A program made the position numbers and the translations under genes. A stretch of DNA of 5,370 nucleotides from CAYRAV01 sp964422365 (lineage in GTDB: Bacteria; Bacillota; Clostridia; Lachnospirales; Lachnospiraceae), in assembly GCA_964422365.1 (NCBI GenBank), contig CAYRAV010000116.1, positions 1-5,370 on the forward strand. The letters run 5' to 3'. Shown one piece after another: positions 1-5,370 of this stretch (within the stretch, counting starts at the first letter, position 1; every line of letters begins with the position of its first letter). Below the pieces are notes generated by a model. That model made no database searches. It was given only the letters and a program-made list of their open reading frames with translations, and had not been told where the DNA came from.

Positions 1-92
1 AAATCCCATAAATTGTGGTGCATATTTTGTAACAAGTAATTTTCAGATACGGTTTAGATAGTAAATAATTGCATTATCAATCTAAAATCAAA

Positions 93-113
93 CTGAATAA
101 ATTATTTATACAG
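93..113. repeat. AT-rich 21-bp imperfect palindrome
   Basis: CTG at the left and CAG at the right bracket an AT core; nine of ten base pairs around the centre are complementary. It lies inside a larger set of nested dyads: CAGATAC (44-50) with GTATCTG (113-119), and TTAGAT (54-59) with ATCTAA (80-85). The rest of bases 1-224 contains no convincing gene on either strand. The palindrome could be an operator for a gene beyond the window or simply AT-rich symmetry; the sequence does not decide. Confidence 0.35.
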
Positions 114-142
114 TATCTGTTTAATGGATAAAGTTACATTAT

Positions 143-183
143 AAAAAAGACAGCAGGCACTTCTTTCACATTATTTGTACCTG
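143..183 (-). terminator. Weak candidate terminator after the small orphan gene
   Basis: Read on the minus strand, CAGGTAC (183-177) can pair with GTGCCTG (160-154), a 7-bp stem with one G-U pair and a 16-nt loop. Five bases separate it from a run of six T (148-143). It sits about 40 bases beyond the TAA of the minus-strand gene at 225-554. The large loop and the gap before the T run make it a poor match to a classical intrinsic terminator, but it is the best candidate in this interval. Confidence 0.35.
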
Positions 184-224
184 TAATTTAAAATAGTCAA
201 AAAAATTATCAATACATGGTTAGG

Positions 225-554
225 TTACATATCATTTGCATTTTCATCCTCATCTTCATCCATAAATGTTGTTGTATCATTTGATGGTGTATTATTTGAC
301 ATTGTTGATTTTGCTTTGGACAGATGTTTCTCCATTATTATTTCAACTTCATGGTCTCTGTTACTTACCACAAAAGGTTCTATTTCTGTACAACGGAAAG
401 ATTTGATCATATTTCCACTTACCATGAGTACCCCATCACATAGATCATAATCCCTGACATAAGGAAGATGGTCATACATTGTCAAATGATCTTCCAAAGA
501 GGAATCATAATGTTGTTTTTTTAAATAAGTTGCATAAGCATTGAATGAGTCCAT
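225..554 (-). CDS. Small orphan protein with acidic C-terminal tail
   Basis: A 109-residue protein of unrecognised family. The ATG (554-552) has a good Shine-Dalgarno, AGGGGGT, six bases upstream, and the gene ends with TAA at 227-225. No signal peptide or membrane segment is visible, so it is probably cytoplasmic. Residues 1-80 look like a compact domain rich in Tyr, Asp and His with two cysteines (C39, C55). Residues 81-96 are a Ser/Thr/Asn-rich linker, and the end is an acidic tail with D/E at 99-104 and D108. It lies 46 bases downstream of the Ca2+-ATPase gene on the same strand, so co-transcription is possible, but a strong promoter of its own also lies in the gap. The acidic tail might bind cations or a basic partner; that is speculation. 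The ribosome binding site and promoter make it a real gene; its function is unknown. Confidence 0.7.
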   Translation of the reverse strand: MDSFNAYATYLKKQHYDSSLEDHLTMYDHLPYVRDYDLCDGVLMVSGNMIKSFRCTEIEPFVVSNRDHEVEIIMEKHLSKAKSTMSNNTPSNDTTTFMDEDEDENANDM

Positions 555-560
555 AGCAAC

Positions 561-567
561 ACCCCCT
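561..567 (-). promoter_or_regulatory. Ribosome binding site of the small gene, possibly sequestered
   Basis: AGGGGGT lies six bases before the ATG at 554. A CCCCC run at 595-591, just after the ATPase stop, can pair with GGGGG (566-562), giving a six-pair stem (CCCCCT with AGGGGG) and a loop of about 22 bases. In mRNA read through from the ATPase the site could be masked; in mRNA starting near 569 the C run is absent. The pairing is visible in the sequence; the regulatory effect is inferred. Confidence 0.5.
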
Positions 568-575
568 TTTTATTT

Positions 576-604
576 AGTATAGCATTGTCAGGGGGATAAT
601 TCAA
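576..604 (-). promoter_or_regulatory. Sigma-A type promoter for the small gene
   Basis: On the minus strand, -35 TTGAAT (604-599) and -10 TATACT (581-576) are separated by exactly 17 bases. TGC directly before the -10 gives an extended -10 (TGnTATACT). The predicted start is near 569, leaving a leader of only about 15 bases that just includes the Shine-Dalgarno. The -35 box overlaps the TGA stop codon of the ATPase gene (603-601). Confidence 0.65.
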
Positions 605-3243
605 GAAAAACGTTTTTCTAATTCTACAATTGGAATCGGTAAAAATGATAGAATACCTACACAAGCCCATTGAGGAAAAGTAAGTGGTACAGCACTGAAT
701 ACGGTTGCTAGTAATGGCAGGGAAACAACCGAAATCTGTAAAAAGGAACAGAACAGTGCAGCAAAAAATAATTTTTTATTTGAAAAGAAACCAATTGTTT
801 TAAGTGAAGAAGAACTTCTCATGTTAAAGGCATGAAAAAGCTGGGATAAACTTAATACAGAGAAACACATCGTTTTTCCAACCGCTAAAGAATGACCAGG
901 AATAAAACGGGCACCAGCTAAAAAAGAAGTCAAAGCAAGCATACCAATCATCATTCCTTCGAATACGATTCTTAAAACTAAATCCAGAGTAAATAATCCT
1001 TGTTTTGCAGGAGTGGGTGGACGTTTCATTACATTTTTTTCAGGTGGTTCTACTCCAAGTGCAATGGCAGGCAGAGAATCAGTTACAAGATTAACCCACA
1101 ACAGCTGTACAGCGGCCAATGGAGAAGAGAACCCAAACAAAATTGCAGTAAATATGGTAACGATTTCTCCAATATTACTAGAAAGAAGAAAATGTATGGA
1201 TTTTCGGATATTATCATAGATACCACGGCCTTCTCTAATAGCAGATACAATAGTAGAAAAGTTATCATCTGTTAAAATCATATCAGAAGCATTTTTTGCA
1301 ACATCTGTTCCTTGTTTTCCCATAGCACATCCGATATCAGCAGCTTTTAGAGCAGGTGCATCATTGATGCCGTCTCCAGTCATTGCTACAATATTTCCCT
1401 TCTTTTGCAATGCTTTTACAATACGGACTTTATGTTCAGGGGAAACTCTGGCAAATACACGATAATTTTCTACTGTATCGCTGAGCTCGGATGAAGTAAG
1501 TTGTTGTAGTTTGTCACCAGTAATTGCCTGGCTGTTATTTTCTAATAGACCTAATTCTTTTCCAATAGCACAAGCAGTAATAAAATGATCTCCTGTAATC
1601 ATTGTAGGAGTAATGCCTGCCAATTTACATGTTAAGATGGCATCTTTTACTTCTTCACGAGGTGGATCTATCATGCCAGCCATGCCTAGAAAAACAAGAT
1701 GATCTTCTAACTCTTTTTCTGAAAAATCAGGTGTATGTGAAAAGGTATGATAAGCTACTGCCAGTACACGCAGTGCCTGTTCGGACATTTTATTCTGTTG
1801 TTGTTCCAAGAAAGAACGGATAGCAGGTGTCATAGTATGTATTTTACCATCCATTTCATAAAATCGGCATAACGGGAAAATATAATCAGGTGCACCTTTC
1901 GTAATACTAATATAAGAAAAATCCTCATTTGAAGTGGAATAATCATGAACTGTAGTCATTCTTTTTCTTGTAGAATCGAAAGGGATTTCGAATATGCGGG
2001 GGTAATTTAAATCCAGTTTTGCTTTATTTAAGTGTAATGTAGCAGCAAATTTTAAAAAGGCCAGCTCTGTTGCCTCTCCATAAGTTTCCATGCCATCATA
2101 TCTGCCATCATTACACAAAGAAGAATATAGGAATAATTTCTTGCAAAAAGCATTTTTTTGAAAGGAAGTACTGTGGCAGTCAATCAGACCTTTACAAGAG
2201 CATAGAGTGGTAATGGTCATTTTATTTTGGGTTAAGGTTCCGGTTTTATCAGAGCAGATAACAGTAGCACTTCCAAGTGTTTCCACAGCAGGGAGTTTGC
2301 GTATAACAGCGTTTTGCTTTGCCATACGCTGAACACCAAGGGAAAGCATAATGGTTACAATAGCAGGAAGTCCTTCTGGTATGGCAGCTACAGCAAGGGA
2401 AACACTTGTCATAAACATTTCAAATGGAGGTTTTCCCTGAATAAGCCCCAATGTAAAAATGATGACACAGATAATAAGTGCAGAGATACCCAATACTTTT
2501 CCTGTAGTGGCAAGTTTTTTTTGTAGAGGTGTTTCATCATTTTGTTCCTGCAGGATTAAATTTGCAATATGTCCTACTTCTGTATTCATTCCGGTTGCAG
2601 TAACAACAGCCATCCCATGTCCGACTGTAACAAAAGTAGTGGCAAATACACAGTTGGTGCGTTCTGCCAAGACGGTATCGCTATTTAAAATAATATCAGC
2701 ATTTTTTTCAATAGAGATTGATTCTCCAGTCAGGGCAGATTCATCAGTCTTCATATAGGTACAGGAAATCAGCCTTGCATCAGCTGGAATATATTGTCCG
2801 GCCTCTAAGAAGATAATATCTCCAGGTACAAGCTCTTTTGAAGAAATTTCTATCCGTTTTTTGCCTCGTAGAACAGTGGCAGTTGGTGTGGATAGCTTTT
2901 TTAATGCTTCTAAGGATTTCTCAGCCTTATTTTCCTGAATAACCCCAAGAAATGCATTGAAAATAATGATAATCAAAATAATAATGGGATCTATAAAATC
3001 GGTTTTCCCTTCTAATAATGATACTAGAAAAGAAATTAAAGCGGCAGCAATCAACACTAAAATCATAAAATCAGAAAACTGAGCTGAAAAACGGGCAAAA
3101 AAAGAAGGTTGTTTATGTTCAGATAAGCTGTTTAAACCATATTTTTTCAGGCGTGCCAGAGCTTCTTTTTTTGTTAAACCGCAGGTGGCGGAAGATTGAA
3201 GTGAATCCAGCGTTTTTTTAGAAGAGATGTCGTAGAAAGACAC
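601..3243 (-). CDS. P-type calcium-transporting ATPase (type II, SERCA/PMCA-like)
   Basis: An 880-residue membrane pump that most likely exports cytoplasmic Ca2+ using ATP, probably with H+ counter-transport as in related bacterial pumps. All hallmarks are present: an N-terminal cation-ATPase domain (about 1-55); actuator loop with TGES (172-175); PEGLP in M4 (289-293); phosphorylated Asp332 in SDKTGTLT; nucleotide-domain KGAPD (449-453); DPPR (526-529); TGD (550-552); and hinge TGDGINDAP (622-630). Ten membrane segments fall near 59-78, 84-101, 248-268, 277-303, 686-706, 709-729, 752-776, 786-807, 823-845 and 857-874. Ion ligands matching SERCA are E290, N690, E693, N718, T721 and D722; in M8, Gln801 aligns with SERCA Glu908. 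The start is GTG at 3243: an in-frame TGA lies three codons upstream, and the next in-frame Met is residue 60, inside M1. AAAGGATGTG (3260-3251) is the ribosome binding site. Length and domains are complete. Mn2+ or another divalent cation is possible, but the residues favour Ca2+. Confidence 0.95.
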   Translation of the reverse strand: MSFYDISSKKTLDSLQSSATCGLTKKEALARLKKYGLNSLSEHKQPSFFARFSAQFSDFMILVLIAAALISFLVSLLEGKTDFIDPIIILIIIIFNAFLGVIQENKAEKSLEALKKLSTPTATVLRGKKRIEISSKELVPGDIIFLEAGQYIPADARLISCTYMKTDESALTGESISIEKNADIILNSDTVLAERTNCVFATTFVTVGHGMAVVTATGMNTEVGHIANLILQEQNDETPLQKKLATTGKVLGISALIICVIIFTLGLIQGKPPFEMFMTSVSLAVAAIPEGLPAIVTIMLSLGVQRMAKQNAVIRKLPAVETLGSATVICSDKTGTLTQNKMTITTLCSCKGLIDCHSTSFQKNAFCKKLFLYSSLCNDGRYDGMETYGEATELAFLKFAATLHLNKAKLDLNYPRIFEIPFDSTRKRMTTVHDYSTSNEDFSYISITKGAPDYIFPLCRFYEMDGKIHTMTPAIRSFLEQQQNKMSEQALRVLAVAYHTFSHTPDFSEKELEDHLVFLGMAGMIDPPREEVKDAILTCKLAGITPTMITGDHFITACAIGKELGLLENNSQAITGDKLQQLTSSELSDTVENYRVFARVSPEHKVRIVKALQKKGNIVAMTGDGINDAPALKAADIGCAMGKQGTDVAKNASDMILTDDNFSTIVSAIREGRGIYDNIRKSIHFLLSSNIGEIVTIFTAILFGFSSPLAAVQLLWVNLVTDSLPAIALGVEPPEKNVMKRPPTPAKQGLFTLDLVLRIVFEGMMIGMLALTSFLAGARFIPGHSLAVGKTMCFSVLSLSQLFHAFNMRSSSSLKTIGFFSNKKLFFAALFCSFLQISVVSLPLLATVFSAVPLTFPQWACVGILSFLPIPIVELEKRFS

Positions 3244-3260
3244 AAAGGTTCACATCCTTT
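3244..3260 (-). promoter_or_regulatory. ATPase ribosome binding site in a small hairpin before the GTG start
   Basis: The minus strand reads AAAGGATGTGAACCTTT and then the GTG start. AAAGGATGTG matches the AAAGGAGGTG consensus with one mismatch and a 7-base spacer. AAAGG (3260-3256) can also pair with CCTTT (3248-3244) around a 7-base loop, partly hiding the site. An in-frame ATG-TGA pair lies inside the loop, so no longer N-terminus is possible. Together with the GTG start this suggests modest, possibly controlled translation; that last step is inference. Confidence 0.5.
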
Positions 3261-3261
3261 T

Positions 3262-3389
3262 TGTTGCAGTTCAGTCATGGGAAATGGTGATACAATCTGC
3301 ATGTGGGAGTTCACTCTAAGGAACTGTAGAAAAATAACTGATGCAGATTGTACAATTATTTCCCTATGGCTGAATAGTAACGTTTTTTT
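3262..3389 (+). other. Long fold-back hairpin ending in T7 (candidate plus-strand RNA or terminator)
   Basis: Arms 3262-3302 and 3341-3382 pair over almost their whole length. From the tip outward: a perfect 12-bp stem (3291-3302 with 3341-3352), a 2x2 mismatch, three pairs, GGGAAAT with ATTTCCC (3279-3285 with 3358-3364), a one-base bulge at 3365, CAT with ATG, a G-U pair, TTCAG with CTGAA (3270-3274 with 3370-3374), a G-U pair, one A-A mismatch, and six more pairs (3262-3267 with 3377-3382). The 38-base loop holds a small AGTTC/GAACT stem (3308-3312 with 3321-3325). T7 (3383-3389) follows at once, as in an intrinsic terminator read on the plus strand. Six pairs are G-U only in plus-strand RNA and A-C mismatches in minus-strand RNA; just one position is the reverse. 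The same DNA lies in the probable leader of the minus-strand ATPase. It could be a small RNA, a block to antisense transcription, or a fold-back repeat. Confidence 0.7.
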
Positions 3390-3430
3390 ATATGATATGA
3401 AATAATAGGTAGAAATATCACATGGATTTT

Positions 3431-3459
3431 ATTATATTAGGGCGTGTTTGAAAATTGCT
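3431..3459 (-). promoter_or_regulatory. Candidate ATPase promoter at the edge of the MITE
   Basis: A perfect -10 TATAAT is read on the minus strand at 3436-3431. The matching -35 position (3459-3454, AGCAAT) is poor and falls inside the repeat element. Transcription from here would begin near 3424 and give a leader of about 180 bases that contains the long hairpin. A weaker alternative is TGATAT (3420-3415) with TATCAT (3397-3392), 17-base spacing. Neither is strong. Confidence 0.35.
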
Positions 3460-3498
3460 TGTTACAAGATGTGTGTCACAATTTGTGGAGGATTTGTT

Positions 3499-3540
3499 CC
3501 AAATTCACGAGGTGCAGTGGACTGCATTGAATGAATTTGG
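3499..3540. repeat. Nested 42-bp dyad inside the MITE
   Basis: CCAAATTC (3499-3506) pairs with GAATTTGG (3533-3540), and TGCAGT (3513-3518) pairs with ACTGCA (3521-3526). Both share the same axis at 3519.5. Between the two stems there is one further A-T pair and two possible G-U pairs. Confidence 0.6.
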
Positions 3541-3545
3541 GGTAA

Positions 3546-3590
3546 ATATCCATACCTTATCGGGCAAAGTCCACCAGCCTGAATGGATAT
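3546..3590. repeat. Second internal hairpin of the MITE
   Basis: ATATCCAT (3546-3553) and ATGGATAT (3583-3590) are perfect 8-bp inverted repeats separated by 29 bases. With the neighbouring dyad they make the element a string of stem-loops if transcribed. Confidence 0.55.
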
Positions 3591-3790
3591 GGAGTTCGGT
3601 ATGTCCGGATGGGTACGCAAAGTGTGGTGTGCAGATTGGGGCAATGAATTTTCAAACACATTCTAGAGAGGTGGAGAAAGAAAAAATAATACGGTAAATA
3701 AAATACAAGTTTATTGTACAAAGTATCAATAAAATAAAGGAAAATAAATAATGAGATAAACAAAATAATATAAAAATTGGTAATTTCAGT

Positions 3791-3840
3791 AAAATCAATA
3801 TGCAATATATATAATATAAATCTTTTTTTCTATTGATTTT
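3791..3840. promoter_or_regulatory. 10-bp inverted repeat overlapping the amylase -35 box
   Basis: AAAATCAATA (3791-3800) and TATTGATTTT (3831-3840) are perfect complements, 40 bp centre to centre, close to four helical turns. The right half contains the -35 box of the amylase promoter, which is where a repressor site would act. The region from 3667 to 3830 is otherwise very AT-rich and shows no gene; chance dyads are more likely in such DNA. Confidence 0.4.
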
Positions 3841-3861
3841 TTGGATAGAATTATGTATGAT
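3833..3861 (+). promoter_or_regulatory. Sigma-A type promoter of the amylase gene
   Basis: TTGATT (3833-3838) and TATGAT (3856-3861) are separated by 17 bases. Predicted start is near 3868, giving a leader of about 22 bases that contains the ribosome binding site. AT-rich DNA upstream could act as an UP element. No clear match to a catabolite-control (cre) site was seen. Confidence 0.6.
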
Positions 3862-3878
3862 AAAAGAAATCTAATAAA

Positions 3879-3884
3879 GGAGGA
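3879..3884 (+). promoter_or_regulatory. Ribosome binding site that sets the amylase start
   Basis: AGGAGG (3879-3884, in AAAGGAGGAAAAGAG) lies six bases before ATG 3891. A second in-frame ATG at 3912 has GGAGGG only three bases ahead of it, too close for efficient use, so 3891 is preferred. Confidence 0.8.
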
Positions 3885-3890
3885 AAAGAG

Positions 3891-5370
3891 ATGGATATTG
3901 TATGGAGGGTAATGAATAGCAAAGTCAGAAAAAGAGTTTTAAGTGCAGCATTGGCATCTGTGTTTGGGTTTACTGGTATTTTTGCTGGAAATACAGACTG
4001 GATTAGTCAGTGCAGGGTAACAGCAGCAAAGGAAGAAACCACAAAGGTAACAGAAGTAACAGAGCAGGTTGATGCAGGCAGTTATGGATTGTGTAATGAT
4101 ATCCAAGATGGAACGATACTGCATTGTTTCGACTGGAAGTACAATGACATTAAGGCAGAACTTCCCAATATTGCAGCAGCTGGTTTTACATCAGTACAGA
4201 CATCGCCAGCACAGAGGGACGATTCTTTTGGTGTGTGGTATATGATGTATCAGCCGCAAAGTTTCTCAATATATACAAATGCACTGGGAAGTAAGTCCGA
4301 TTTACAGGCATTGTGTGATGAGGCGGAGAAATATGGGATTAAGATTGTTGTGGATGTCGTTGCCAATCATACCCGTTCAATAGGTGATGATGGTTTGGGT
4401 AATGATTGTTTTCATAATGATGGTGATGCATGGTATTCAGACCGTTATGGTATCACACATGGTAAAATTGGTATGCCGGATTTAAATTCAGAGAGCAGCA
4501 CCGTACAAAATAAAGTGAAAGGTTATATTGAAGAACTAAAGAGTGTAGGTGTAGATGGTATTCGTTGGGATGCTGCAAAGCATATTGGTCTGCCAAGTGA
4601 AAACTGTCAGTTCTGGCCAGTTGTTACAAATGTAGGTTTATATAATTATGGTGAAATTCTTGTAGGTCCGCTTGAGAGCGGCGGCGAAGATTTAATGAAA
4701 GAGTATACAAACTATATGTCTGTTACAGACAGCAAGTATGGACAAGCGGTGAGAGAAGCATTTGAGCATGGCGGAGTGCCATCTTCTATTGGCAACTGGT
4801 CTGAAAGAGGTGTTTCCAAAGATAAACTGGTTTATTGGGGAGAAAGTCATGATACCTATTCGAATAATGGAGAATATGGTGAAGCGACACAACTGATAGA
4901 TCAGAATAAGATTGACCGTGCATACGCAATTGTAGCCGGACAGGGAAAAGCCACATCATTATACTTCTCCCGACCATTTTCAACTGATAAACATTCGATT
5001 ATGGCAGGAGCGAAAGGAAGCACACATTTTACCTCAAAGGAAGTAGCCGCAGTGAATCACTTACATAATAATTGTATAGGAGAAAAAGATTATTATGTAA
5101 ATGGAGGAAGTGCAGCAGCAGTATGTCGTGAAAGTGGAGCTGTAATTGTAAAGGGAAGTGGAAGCGGTCATGTTGAGATTGCAAATGGCGGTGGTACAAC
5201 TGCACCAGGTACATATACAGATGAAGTTTCCGGAAGTACATGGACGGTTACAGCTGATAAAATTTCTGGTGATGTTGGTGATACAGGTATTGCAGTTATT
5301 TATGATGGACCTACAATTACCAGAGATCCAAATGTATCAGTATCTAAAGACAGTGGAACATTTACAGAAG
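3891..5370 (+). CDS. Secreted AmyE-like alpha-amylase (GH13), 3' end outside window
   Basis: An endo-acting enzyme that hydrolyses alpha-1,4 links in starch, exported from the cell. The 493 visible residues have no stop. Residues 1-45 look like a signal peptide: basic start (K11, R13, K14, R15), hydrophobic stretch 17-32, cleavage probably between about 32 and 46. The (beta/alpha)8 catalytic domain spans about 72-385 with all GH13 motifs: DVVANH (155-160), GIRWDAAKH (223-231) with nucleophile Asp227, YGEIL (253-257) with acid/base Glu255, and ESHD (318-321) with Asp321. Asn159, Asp197 and His231 match calcium ligands N101, D146 and H180 of Bacillus subtilis AmyE. The fold pattern, and phrases such as GTILH, QTSPAQ, QFWP and SHDTY, resemble AmyE (GH13 subfamily 28, from memory). 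A beta-sandwich domain C follows (about 385-472), and a new domain begins near 478. AmyE is about 659 residues, so at least 160 are probably missing, likely including a starch-binding module. Start chosen from AGGAGG upstream. Confidence 0.93.
   Translation, partial: MDIVWRVMNSKVRKRVLSAALASVFGFTGIFAGNTDWISQCRVTAAKEETTKVTEVTEQVDAGSYGLCNDIQDGTILHCFDWKYNDIKAELPNIAAAGFTSVQTSPAQRDDSFGVWYMMYQPQSFSIYTNALGSKSDLQALCDEAEKYGIKIVVDVVANHTRSIGDDGLGNDCFHNDGDAWYSDRYGITHGKIGMPDLNSESSTVQNKVKGYIEELKSVGVDGIRWDAAKHIGLPSENCQFWPVVTNVGLYNYGEILVGPLESGGEDLMKEYTNYMSVTDSKYGQAVREAFEHGGVPSSIGNWSERGVSKDKLVYWGESHDTYSNNGEYGEATQLIDQNKIDRAYAIVAGQGKATSLYFSRPFSTDKHSIMAGAKGSTHFTSKEVAAVNHLHNNCIGEKDYYVNGGSAAAVCRESGAVIVKGSGSGHVEIANGGGTTAPGTYTDEVSGSTWTVTADKISGDVGDTGIAVIYDGPTITRDPNVSVSKDSGTFTE

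Larger units (their letters stand above)
3441..3662. mobile_element. MITE-like non-autonomous element
   Basis: The ends carry inverted repeats: GTGTTTGAAAATTGC at 3444-3458 and its complement at 3641-3659, the right copy carrying four extra bases. The ends abut TTAG (3437-3440) and CTAG (3663-3666), both matching YTAR, the 4-bp target type of several IS5-family elements; they differ at one base, so a target duplication is only suggested. The interior is visibly richer in G+C than its flanks and holds further dyads at 3499-3540 and 3546-3590. No transposase fits in about 225 bp, so any movement would need an enzyme supplied from elsewhere. Small open frames on both strands inside it (3455-3697 plus; 3462-3659 minus) lack a visible ribosome binding site and are treated as chance. 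IS5-family kinship is an inference from the ends alone. Confidence 0.6.

Noticed and set aside
1000..2758. Several open frames of 60-100 codons in other frames over the ATPase gene
   Set aside because: They are shadows of a complete, motif-rich ATPase gene and have no independent signals.
3244..3424. Metal-sensing riboswitch (yybP-ykoY Mn2+ type, M-box or NiCo) in the ATPase leader
   Set aside because: None of the conserved sequence blocks I know for these classes is visible on the minus strand; only the long hairpin is present.
3455..3697. Plus-strand 80-codon open frame and its minus-strand counterpart (3462-3659)
   Set aside because: Both lie within the MITE-like repeat, overlap each other on opposite strands, lack a visible ribosome binding site, and encode nothing recognisable.
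3557..3805. Minus-strand 82-codon frame rich in Phe, Ile and Leu
   Set aside because: Its composition simply reflects AT-rich intergenic DNA read in one frame, it has no ribosome site, and it runs into the repeat.
3912..3914. Alternative amylase start at the second in-frame ATG
   Set aside because: Its Shine-Dalgarno-like GGAGGG is only three bases away, while ATG 3891 has AGGAGG at a workable distance. The signal peptide fits either start.
3939..5241. Minus-strand open frames opposite the amylase
   Set aside because: They overlap an intact GH13 gene with all its catalytic residues; their His/Leu-rich or Cys-rich composition is typical of antisense reading.
1..5370. CRISPR array, tRNA or rRNA genes
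   Set aside because: No regularly spaced direct repeats, no cloverleaf pattern and no rRNA-like sequence were seen.

Overview
The window looks like chromosomal DNA of a low-G+C Bacillota bacterium, possibly a gut or other anaerobic Firmicute. The grounds are strong AGGAGG-type ribosome binding sites, sigma-A style promoters, AT-rich intergenic DNA, a Gram-positive type signal peptide, and an AmyE-like secreted alpha-amylase. The exact taxon cannot be fixed from the sequence.

Layout: bases 1-224 are AT-rich non-coding DNA with several dyads and a weak candidate terminator. A small orphan gene (225-554, minus) encodes a 109-residue protein with an acidic tail. Immediately upstream of it, a complete P-type Ca2+-ATPase of 880 residues (601-3243, minus) starts at GTG. 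Bases 3244-3890 are a 650-base divergent intergenic region. It holds a 121-nt fold-back hairpin (3262-3382) ending in T7 on the plus strand, a MITE-like element of about 225 bp (about 3441-3662) with terminal inverted repeats and internal dyads, and an AT-rich stretch with the promoter of the next gene. A secreted GH13 alpha-amylase (3891 onward, plus) runs off the window end after 493 codons with its full catalytic set intact.

How they fit together: the ATPase probably exports Ca2+ from the cytoplasm, while the amylase degrades starch outside the cell. The two are divergently transcribed and separated by repeats, so a shared pathway is not implied. The small gene may be co-transcribed with the ATPase, but it also has a good promoter of its own whose -35 box overlaps the ATPase stop codon. 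Its ribosome binding site could pair with a C5 run present only in read-through mRNA.

The coding content is mostly ordinary. The most interesting non-coding signal is the hairpin at 3262-3382: its wobble-pair pattern is strongly strand-asymmetric and points to a plus-strand RNA, although the nearest upstream gene is on the minus strand. No clearly new multi-gene system was found.
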